A stretch of 14,752 bases of DNA from Pavlovales sp. CCMP2436. Its lineage: Eukaryota > Haptophyta > Pavlovophyceae > Pavlovales. Made by a program: the position numbers and the translations under genes. The notes beneath the pieces were generated by a model. It saw nothing but the letters and a program-made list of their open reading frames with translations, did not search any database and was not told the origin of the DNA. This document shows, one piece after another, positions 8,148 to 14,629 of this stretch. How positions within the stretch are numbered: position 1 is the stretch's first letter; the number at the start of each line of letters is the position of its first letter. Location of the stretch: NCBI GenBank assembly GCA_026770615.1, contig MU631573.1:189735-204486 (forward strand), written 5' to 3'.

Positions 8148-8925
8148 AGGTGTCGAACCGAGCACCTAATTGTTTCTACGTTTAGGCGTGTTCTCAAGGT
8201 TCCTACTAACGAGCATACTTAGTGATTTGTAGTAACTTTGAAGATACCCCTAGACGCAGAATTGAGCGGGAAACAACTTTGGCATTGCAGTGTTTAACAC
8301 CTGATTCCAAAAGGAAGTAAATGAAAATGGCCTCTGAAATGAGGGTAGTATTTTCAGCATATGAGTCACATGCCCCCCCCCCTTCACTTTGAAAACCGTT
8401 TGGGTCGAAATCCGAATTAGTGGCGCAATTCCGCACTGGGGAGGGGGGAAAGTGGTGGCCGGGAAGAAGAAGTAGACATTGGTCACCCCTGCGCGCTAAG
8501 TGTCGATAGCTGATGTCGAATAGAGCCCTCCTCGACGGTCGGAGCCCACCTCGTGTGCCTCCCAGTTGCCTCTAGGGTCGACAACATACTTCGTGTAACT
8601 TACATTTCCGATTCTCAGCGTTCGGAAGCGAAAAGAAAGTCATGGTTCCCAAAGTGGTGCCGCGGAGTTAGTTGGTGATTCGTGAATGGGGCGGTGCCCC
8701 ATTTACGAATCTGCAACAAACTTCGCGGCACCATCTCCGGTTTCTGAGTTGCTCCGGAGTATTTTCACCGGACTTTTTTCGATTTCCCCCCCGGACTGGC
8801 CACCAACTCGGATTTTGACCAGTTTTCTTGTACTTCCTGCTCTCGAATCAGGTGTCGGACCGCAGCACCGAAGTTTAAGTTGTTCTCCGCTCAATTCTGC
8901 GTCTAGACGTGTCTTCAAAGTTAAA
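8148..8925. repeat. Foldback cluster: three copies of an about 80-bp unit in mixed orientation
   Basis: Units lie at 8148-8206 (plus, shortened), 8231-8312 (minus) and 8840-8924 (plus). They share CAGGTGTCGaACCG, GCACC, GTCTAGACG and CTTCAAAGTTA cores; the latter two copies also share CTAGACGCAGAATTGAGCGG. The similarity of the inverted pair extends inward (CGAAATCCGAATTAGTGGC near 8405-8424 against GTTGGTGGCC on the minus strand near 8800). No transposase is visible. The arrangement fits a decayed foldback or nonautonomous DNA transposon. Confidence 0.7.
8655..8733 (+). repeat. 38-bp-stem hairpin with 3-base loop
   Basis: Arms 8655-8692 and 8696-8733 pair with 33 of 38 matches around the loop GGT. 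The stem begins TGGTGCCGCG and its tip is ATGGGGC-GGT-GCCCCAT. The structure lies inside the foldback repeat cluster and contains no gene. It could be the tip of a nonautonomous transposon, a small-RNA precursor or an extrusion-prone palindrome; none is demonstrated. Confidence 0.8.
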
Positions 8926-9026
8926 GTTGGATCAAAATAACCTGAGTTTGGATCAGATATTTCACTTACTTACACCCTAGTTTAAAAGGGTCCAAATCAA
9001 ATCTTCAGTTCTGGCCCCGTTGGTTA

Positions 9027-9344
9027 TCAAGGGCCGCCCGGGCCTGTCGAGTCCTTGCCGCCTGAAAACTTGCGCGCGAACGAGCGCATCGTGTGGATCC
9101 CAAGCGCGAGCGCACTGCTGCCCACCTCGGCAGCAACCCCGGCGTACTGCTTGGCCTGCTGCGCCGCCTCGCGCACGGCGGGGGGCAGCATGCTCTCCGC
9201 CTCGTACACCTGGCGCAGGTGCGAGGCGGGCAGCCACTCAATACGCAGCCTGCCCGTGAGCACGCCGGTGGTGCGCCCGCCGCGGCTGAGGGCCAGTTGG
9301 AAGTGGCCGTCGTCTCGGATCCTCTCGATTCCCAAAGCGAGAGC
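9027..9344 (-). pseudogene. Open coding stretch following an in-frame TAG (exon or read-through/relic)
   Basis: Immediately after the TAG at 9345-9347 the same minus-strand frame continues for about 105 codons to TGA 9027-9029. Third positions are almost all G or C. The product contains H-F-Q-L-A-L-S, R-I-E-W-L-P and an Ala/Gln-rich helix-like region, and ends S-T-G-P-G-G-P. It has no ATG near its start. Either the TAG is a recent nonsense mutation, or CTAG-G marks a splice acceptor and this is a further exon, or the stop is read through. The family is not recognised. Confidence 0.5.
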
Positions 9345-9753
9345 CTAGTCCTCGACGCTCTGCAGTTCGGGCGGCAGAGGCGGAGGCGGGCCGAGCGGCA
9401 GGGCGGCGCTGCCGCACTGCGCCTCGTCTTCGCTGACGGAGAGGGTGAGCGCTTGCGTCGCCAGGTACCTGAGAACGGAAGGAGGCCGGGCGGGACAGCG
9501 AGTAGCGATATCTTGTATCTGGTACCCAACACCGTCTTGAAGCCCAAAGCAATGCGCAACAGGCGCGTGCGAGCGGGGCGAGCAGCAAAAAAAAAAAAAA
9601 AAAAAAGCAGTTGGGGGCAGCGACTCACCACTCGTGCGTTGCAATCGGCTTGAGTTGGACGGTCGCGCGTCGTGTGCGCTCAGCGTGCGGCGTGGCCCCT
9701 GGCGCGAGGGCGTCGAGAGGGTCCTGCAAAGTCGGGGGCTGCACCTCTCGACC
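9345..9753 (-). CDS. Two exons of an unrecognised protein, intron 9628-9469
   Basis: The exon from 9753 to 9629 reads E-V-Q-P-P-T-L ... P-I-A-T-H-E and ends GAG-TG before GTGAGTCGC. The intron (160 bases, 9628-9469) ends TTCTCAG, and the next exon starts G-TAC-CTG, giving W-Y-L-A-T-Q across the junction in phase. Exon 2 continues L-S-V-S-E-D-E, then a Pro-rich run (P-P-P-P-L-P-P) to V-E-D and TAG at 9345-9347. Upstream of 9753 is an in-frame TAG within CTGCTGTAG, preceded by AT-rich DNA. This looks like a 3' splice site, so the 5' exon(s) are probably elsewhere or lost. High GC3 on both sides of the intron supports coding. No domain is recognised. Confidence 0.5.
9587..9606 (+). repeat. 20-base A homopolymer inside an intron
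   Basis: Twenty consecutive A on plus are poly-T in the sense of the minus-strand gene, about 20 bases after its splice donor. It is too far from the acceptor to be the normal pyrimidine tract. It may be a slippage tract or the tail of a small retroposed piece, but no target-site duplication is evident. Confidence 0.8.
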
Positions 9754-9756
9754 CTA

Positions 9757-10670
9757 CAGCAGTTATTGTTACTGTTATTGTTTTAAACACACCCCAACAT
9801 AATGAGCCCGAGGCCCACCCTCCTGAGGGGGTGGGGTAGACCTGGACCACAATGAGCCTCCACCGTGTGATTTTTGGCCCCTGTGGACAAGAATCACACA
9901 GTGGGATACATGCTGTCGGAGGTTATGTATCTGTTCATTATGTGCTACAGGTGCGGCACGTGCGCAGGCGAGCTGCATTTTGAGACGAGCGAGAGGCAGC
10001 AGCGGCCGGTCAGCGCGTCAGTCAGAGAGTCGTCAATTGTCGTGTGCCTGATCAGCCTTAGCGGCGGGGATGGTATCCGTGTGCTCTGCAAAGGTCCATT
10101 GATCCGAGTGTTTCTCAACGCTTGGGTCCGGTGGAGACCTGTCAGGTGACGGACGTATTTCTAGATATTTACACGCAGCAGTACCGGGTGAAGGCAGGTG
10201 GGGTGGGGGTGGGGGGGGAAGAGAGGTGTGAGCGGGACGAATGCAGGCAACGCCTCGTTTGGTTGGCTTCGTGCTCGCTTTGGGCCCGGGGGCCCGTACG
10301 CCTTCAGAAGGCTGCAAATCAGGAGACCCCCCAAAAAAAACCTGGCTGTCGACGAGCAAAGCCGAGGCCTCACTGTCATTGTCTGCGAACGGAGCAGAGA
10401 TGCGCACAGTGCACTCTCGCGTGGGCGCGCGGGAGAAGCGGGGCGCGCCGCCAGAGTCTGCGTCTGCATAATGAGGAGAAGGAGATGGAAGAGGGAGGGG
10501 GGGGAATTGGTGGTCAGGTGTGCGAGGGCAGGTCGCACGGCATCTGTCGACAACAAATGGAAATTATCTTGTGTAAGACTACCAACTCCTGACCGGATTA
10601 TTTGATCCAGATTCAGCGGCCAAAGCCGCGCGAAAGCGAAAATTAAAAATCCAACGGCATCGTGCAGGTC
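9757..10670. other. Spacer without a supportable gene; hairpins at 9814-9835 and 9860-9904
   Basis: Competing frames here lack consistent codon bias. Two foldbacks stand out: CCCACCC...GGGTGGG (9814-9835) and CCACCGTGTGATT...AATCACACAGTGG (9860-9904, one mismatch in 13). A G-rich tract lies at about 10198-10219, and an A8 run at about 10332-10339. A GC-rich minus-strand stretch from 10407 to about 10350 might be an exon, but it cannot be defended. Confidence 0.4.
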
Positions 10671-10928
10671 GCACACATCGGGCGTTCAGAAGGGGAAGGA
10701 CTGCTCGCTCTCCTTAGCCTCTTCCCTGGCCACGAATCTAGCCAACCGTCCCCGACCTTGCTAGGTTTAGGTGTGGTGTAGGGCCCAGGGGCAGTGGATG
10801 GCTTCGGGGGGGGGAGAGGGGGGAGGGGGATGGTCGATATTTATTTCGCATTTTAGAGCATATGTTTTGAGAATTATAGAATAGTGGTAATTGCGTTTGG
10901 AAGTTTTTGTATGCTATTAAAGCGGTGT

Positions 10929-11131
10929 CACTCACTGACAGGCGGCGCATCGTGGGCTGCATCGTCGTGTGGCTACCAGTTGAGCACACGCACAGTGTTG
11001 CCATCTGCGTCAAGGCTGATTGCTGCTCAGGGGGGCTGAGCGCCCCCTCTCACTGCAGATAACATGAAAGCCACCTCTCTCAACGTCTAGGGCGTTTGCG
11101 GGTGTGTTGAAGGGTCATACTAACTAACTAA
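10929..11131 (+). mobile_element. 203-bp 5'-truncated retroelement copy with 15-bp target-site duplication
   Basis: The insert begins CACTCACTGACAGGCGGCGC and ends in TAACTAACTAA. It is flanked by exact copies of CTATTAAAGCGGTGT at 10914-10928 and 11132-11146. The left arm preserves the unoccupied site (TTATTAAAGCGGTGT on the minus strand near 3935-3949). Its sequence matches the 3' part of the 901-bp insertion at 2451-3351. A 15-bp duplication, 5' truncation and a microsatellite 3' tail are the signature of target-primed reverse transcription. Confidence 0.85.
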
Positions 11132-11177
11132 CTATTAAAGCGGTGTTTTTTAAAAAATACAAAATATACTGGAGGAT

Positions 11178-11469
11178 AGGCACCGAGATCGACCACATGG
11201 AATTCAGCGCTACCGTGCTAGACAAGGCCGTCGTGTCGGACCTCATCAAGAAGATCGGCCAATCGGAAAAGTGCGAAGTCTACGCTTACAAGATCTCACA
11301 GGGTGGCAACCGCGCGCACGTGTTCACCGACGTCAATATGGGCGTGCTGCGCGTGAAGGACTTGTGCGACCAGTGCACCATGTGGCTCGAGGAATTGCTT
11401 CTAGCCGTTTCAATTATTCCTCAGGTTGATTCTCAGGCATGTTACAGGAACGTTCTAGGCAGATGCTAG
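11178..11469 (+). pseudogene. Internal fragment of AEP-like ORF, right arm
   Basis: The frame reads T-E-I-D-H-M-E-F-S-A-T-V-L-D-K and G-G-N-R-A-H-V-F-T-D, matching residues about 92-160 of the better copy at 12723-13478. Homology ends after M-W-L-E-E (about 11396), where the frame runs into the tail module and stops at 11469. The open frame extends upstream to 11143, but that part is element leader sequence, not conserved coding. The fragment keeps motif I-like and motif II-like residues but lacks motif III. Confidence 0.7.
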
Positions 11470-11773
11470 GTCGGTCTAGGCGTGACAGTTTGCAGTTTTA
11501 AGCAACAAACAGGCCAGCAATTATAAACTAGGCCGTCCAGTGTCCACGGCCGCGGGAAAAAAGTCTGTAGAGTACACCATACACCAGATTCATTGATTTA
11601 TGAATTAATCAGAGAAGATGTGACGTTCTATTAACTATAAGTAATTAATTAATACATACAAACCATTAATCGAATTGTTCGTATGTAATTACTTGAAGTG
11701 TTTTTAAGTAATTAATCAGGCCTAATTAATCCTGGTCTATCCAGTTACAAAAAGAGAAGTTGTGACGTTACAT

Positions 11774-11878
11774 GCACCGTGGATCGTCTACACGCCTGAG
11801 ACGAACCGCGTCCGTGATGCAGAAGACATGGAGGTGACGATCGGCGACTGGGTCCACAAGGCTTCCATGCGCTTCTAA
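11774..11878 (+). pseudogene. C-terminal fragment of AEP-like ORF, right arm
   Basis: This reads A-P-W-I-V-Y-T-P-E-T-N-R ... V-T-I-G-D-W-V-H-K-A-S-M-R-F and stops at TAA 11876-11878. It is collinear with the last 35 or so residues of the copy at 12723-13478. It is detached from its 5' part by about 380 bp of tail-module sequence. Codon-level conservation to the stop shows it was once coding. Confidence 0.75.
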
Positions 11879-12122
11879 CCGTATCAGTTATTGCTTCTAG
11901 CCGTATCAGTTATTCCTCAGGTCGGTTCTCAGGCATATTACAGGAACGTTCTAGGCGGATGCTAGGTCGATCTCGGCGCATCAGTTTGCAGTTTTAAGCA
12001 ACAAACAGGCCGGCAATTATAAACTAGGCCGTCCAGTGTCCACGCCCGCGGGATAAAAATCAGTAGAGTACACCATACATCCGATTCATTGATTTATGAA
12101 TTATTCAGAGAAGACGTGACGT

Positions 12123-12722
12123 TTTATTAACTTTCAAACGCGTGTCCATTGTCCACGTCCAATCAGAAATTTCTAGCCTATGGAGTTTTCCAACCGGCTC
12201 CTCTAACTAATTAATACGATTAAACAGGATTAAATTAGATGACACCCAACTGTTATAAGTAATTAATCGAGTTGTTTGTAAGTAACTAATCGAATTGTTT
12301 GTAATTAATTAATCAGACTTAATTATTAATAGGCTGTCATCTTTCAAAAGAGTAGTCGTGACGCTGAATTAGTTGTATGCAATTTTAAGCATTGTTTTTA
12401 TGTAGTTACCCGTGTCCTGTGTCCATGTCCGTCCAGAAATTTCTGAGCCCGTGGTGGAGAACTGACGTAACAATCCGTACGTTTTTCGGACGTTTCGTTT
12501 TATGGACGCCCCAATCCGGACGTTTATCGCCTTTTCTTCGACGTCCAAATCGGACCCTAAATTGGGGATATAGAGGGTGGGTGTGCGGGGGGGGACGTTA
12601 AATAGACGTTAAGATAAATGGTAAAGGGGTGGGTGTGCGGGGGGGGACATTAACAATAGCTATAAGAAAAGCAACTAAGTCTAATGGTGATATAGAATAT
12701 AGGGGGATGCTATACACATATA
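12123..12722. other. AT-rich modules and G-rich leader before the AEP-like ORF
   Basis: No gene is supported. The first part has reiterated AATTAATC / GTTTGTAAGTAA elements and two perfect AGAAATTTCT palindromes (12167-12176 and 12434-12443). It then holds a CGGACGTTT-rich stretch and two G-run motifs (12575-12596 and 12627-12648). The last about 90 bases resemble 14583-14640, ending CCTCGAC at the point where the ORF becomes recognisable. Confidence 0.5.
12575..12648 (+). repeat. G-rich motif, two copies (third at 14565-14582)
   Basis: GGGTGGGTGTGCGGGGGGGG occurs at 12575-12594 and 12627-12646. A shortened form, GGGTGGGCGGGGGGGG, lies at 14565-14580. Each is followed by AC-nTTAA. The runs could form a G-quadruplex. 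Their position, 75-150 bases before two different coding starts, suggests a shared promoter or leader, which is inference. Confidence 0.7.
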
Positions 12723-13478
12723 TTTGTCCTCGACTCCACCTGGCCGCCCGACGACGAGTGCAAGCTCCTGATCCACGACATGTTCAAGTTCGTGAAACAA
12801 GAAGAGGGGCACTTGACCAAGTTCATGAGGAACCACCTCGACTTCGACCGCAAAACCTCGAGGTGCACACACGCCTCCTGCATATCCATGGGGCCCGCGA
12901 TAAGGGCCACTTGCGCCTCCGCTTACACCATCCCCCTCTCGGACACGGAGTTCATATACGCCCTGCTCTACGCCGTCAACCATTCCGGGAACTACACGGA
13001 CCGCGCCTATGTGACCCAGATGTTCCCTGGTCCGGTGTTCAAGGCGCACCTCGAGATCGACCACAACCCCTTCAGCTCCACTGTGCTGGACAAGATCGTC
13101 ATGAGCGCGCTCATCACGAAGATCGGCCAAAAGTACAGATGCGAGGTCTCCGCGTTCAAGAGTGACCAAGGCGGCAACCGCGCGCACGTGTTCACGGACC
13201 GCCTTGTGACTGGACAAGAGATGGCTTCCATGCGCGCGGAGTGCAGCAAGTGGCTCAAAGAATCCATCCCCGACCTCGAGTCGTACCTGGCGCTCGATGA
13301 TTCCACCTCGATGACGCGCGTCATTCGTGCTCCATTTGCGCGCTCGGCCAAGACGCGCCGCGGCGACCAGTACCAGCCGTGGCTCATCTACACGCCCAAG
13401 ACGAACACCGTCAGTGACGTGGAAGACATGAAAACTACAATCGGGGACTGGATCAGCAAGGCCTCCATGCGCGTCTAA
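12723..13478 (+). CDS. AEP/PrimPol-like replicative protein fragment, best-preserved copy
   Basis: The frame is open from about 12696 and looks coding from V-L-D-S-T-W-P-P (about 12726) to TAA 13476-13478. The first ATG is at 12780 (232 residues), but coding bias begins earlier, so the 5' end is probably missing or spliced. Motifs, numbered from that ATG, suggest an archaeo-eukaryotic primase fold: L91-E-I-D94 (motif I-like acidic pair), N-R-A-H136-V-F (motif II-like), and L-D173-D ... R-V-I-R183-A-P-F-A-R (motif III and the following basic strand). Four cysteines near residues 29-45 are also present. Such enzymes synthesise primers or short DNA in viruses and mobile elements. Its C-terminal half recurs as fragments in both large inverted arms, so it belongs to a multicopy element. 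No helicase partner is visible in the window. The assignment rests on motif spacing only; another replication or recombination protein is possible. Confidence 0.55.
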   Translation, partial: FVLDSTWPPDDECKLLIHDMFKFVKQEEGHLTKFMRNHLDFDRKTSRCTHASCISMGPAIRATCASAYTIPLSDTEFIYALLYAVNHSGNYTDRAYVTQMFPGPVFKAHLEIDHNPFSSTVLDKIVMSALITKIGQKYRCEVSAFKSDQGGNRAHVFTDRLVTGQEMASMRAECSKWLKESIPDLESYLALDDSTSMTRVIRAPFARSAKTRRGDQYQPWLIYTPKTNTVSDVEDMKTTIGDWISKASMRV

Positions 13479-14020
13479 TCAGTGACAAGTCACCCACCGT
13501 CACACAGTTACGGAAATTGATTTTTAAATTCGGTTTAAAATCAGTGTCCGCTGTCCGCGTCCGGGTAAACAAAAGTTCATACCACGTACCAGATTAATTT
13601 GAATGCCAATTATAAGCGAAGATGTGACGTCGTATTAACTTACGGTATGACATGAATTGTTTGTATTTGATTTTAATATAGGCGCGTACGTCATTTGGCC
13701 TTTCCACTGTTCGCGTCCGGCGAAATGAAAGTCAGTATGGCGTAACACACCTCGGATTAATTAATCTTATAACTAGTCAGAGAAGGTGTGATGTTCTATT
13801 AATAGATACCAGAGAAGTAGTGACGTTCTATTATGTGTTACTAATTGATCAATACATACATACAATTCATTTGAACTGTTTACAAGTAAATGCCCTGTCC
13901 CAGTACTTTTTAATCAAATCCTGGACCTAATGTTTGTATGCAATTTAAAGCATTGTTTGTATGTAATTTGCCTGTCCGCGTGTCCGCGTCCGCGGTACCT
14001 ACGGGGTCGCTATATACTTA
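13479..14020. other. AT-rich tail modules after the AEP-like ORF
   Basis: No gene is supported. It contains three copies of the AGAGAAG..GTGACGTT core (13616-13639, 13779-13802, 13811-13834). It also has repeated TGTCCGCGTCCG elements (about 13548-13562, 13700-13720, 13975-13993) like those following the ORF fragments in the two large arms. This module class seems to be the 3' flank of the element family. Confidence 0.55.
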
Positions 14021-14503
14021 TGATAGGGATTCAAGCTGGCGTCTGACTTTTCTGAATGTTGTGCTGGTCTGAGCGCTGCGTCGCCCATTGCCTGCTGCGT
14101 GCCTTAGTCGGCTGCGCTGGCTTGCGCGGGGCCGTCCGACCGTGCGCAAGCAAGCGAGTTCATTGGTGGTCTCACCGTCGGCGTGTCGCTGGGAAGCGAT
14201 GGGGTTTTGAATGCCGTAAACTCGTTTGCGCGTGCAGGGCGCGGGCCGCAGCGCGGGGGCGCGGTGAAAGAACTGGTTGAAGAGGGGAAAAAGGGTCGCA
14301 ATATACGTTTCGTAGGTGATTGGTGCAGCGTCATGCCGGTTCGTACGTGACACACCCTGCGTCACGTATTCTCCGTATGTGACGTCACGCCGTTTCGCCG
14401 ACGTGTCACGCCGTTTCGACGACGTGTCACGCCGTTTCGCCGACGTGTCACGCCGTTTCGCCGGCGCGTCATGCCGTTTCGTACGTGACATACACGGCGT
14501 CAC
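14018..14503 (-). CDS. Unrecognised basic protein with heptapeptide repeats
   Basis: A minus-strand open frame of 161 residues. Its first part is a run of R-R-D-T-S-A-K heptads from a 21-bp DNA array. Its later part (I-A-S-Q-R ... L-A-C-L-R-T-V-G-R-P-R) is matched by an inverted plus-strand copy at 14638-14752 (I-A-S-Q-R ... L-A-C-S-R-T-V-G-R-P-R). The differences concentrate between conserved words, which argues that this segment is or was coding. It ends V-R-R-Q-L-E-S-L-S within the 27-bp dispersed repeat. The heptad part may be noncoding repeat that happens to stay open. No family is recognised. Confidence 0.35.
   Translation of the reverse strand: MTPCMSRTKRHDAPAKRRDTSAKRRDTSSKRRDTSAKRRDVTYGEYVTQGVSRTNRHDAAPITYETYIATLFPLFNQFFHRAPALRPAPCTRKRVYGIQNPIASQRHADGETTNELACLRTVGRPRASQRSRLRHAAGNGRRSAQTSTTFRKVRRQLESLS
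14021..14047 (+). repeat. 27-bp dispersed direct repeat, copy 3
   Basis: Identical over 27 bases to 182-208. On the minus strand it supplies the last nine codons and stop of the open frame 14018-14503. AT-rich sequence (TATATACTTA) flanks it, as with copy 1. Confidence 0.85.
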
Positions 14504-14537
14504 GCATTCTCAGTGTGTGACTTTATCACGTCACGCC
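14330..14537 (+). repeat. 21-bp tandem array flanked by about 62-70-bp direct repeats
   Basis: Units of GTCACGCCGTTTCGCCGAC plus GT start at 14384, 14405, 14426 and 14447, with a divergent fifth at 14468. The flanking segments 14330-14391 and 14467-14537 are themselves similar: GCGTCATGCCG, TTCGTACGTGACA, GCGTCACG, ATTCTC and CACGCC in the same order. The structure suggests expansion of one unit inside a duplicated segment. A period of 21 bp keeps reading frame. Confidence 0.85.
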
Positions 14538-14629
14538 TTCTTTAATTAAGCAATAGAGGATACAGGGTGGGCGGGGGGGGACTTAAAGACGCTATATCTT
14601 ATAGGGGGGTGCTTATATGTATATATATA

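Larger units (their letters stand above)
10671..12122 (+). mobile_element. Right arm of the 6.5-kb-spaced inverted repeat (degenerate AEP-like element copy)
   Basis: This is the inverted partner of 2058-4197. In order it holds a G-run leader (10671-10928), an inserted 203-bp retroelement (10929-11131), the 5' ORF fragment (about 11178-11396), tail module R1 (about 11396-11760), the C-terminal ORF fragment (11774-11878) and tail module R2 (about 11879-12122). R1 and R2 are direct repeats of each other, sharing for example CAGTTTTAAGCAACAAACAG. The ORF fragment is thus split by a copy of its own 3' flank. Confidence 0.85.

Noticed and set aside
9093..9653. Plus-strand 186-residue frame ending in poly-lysine
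   Set aside because: The lysines are the A20 tract within an intron of the minus-strand gene, and the frame is antisense to strongly coding sequence.
10033..10676. Overlapping frames between the spliced gene and the right arm
   Set aside because: Several frames compete on both strands with no codon bias or motif, so no gene call is defensible.
14384..14488. CRISPR-like array
   Set aside because: The units are directly adjacent 21-bp repeats without spacers, and the context is eukaryotic.
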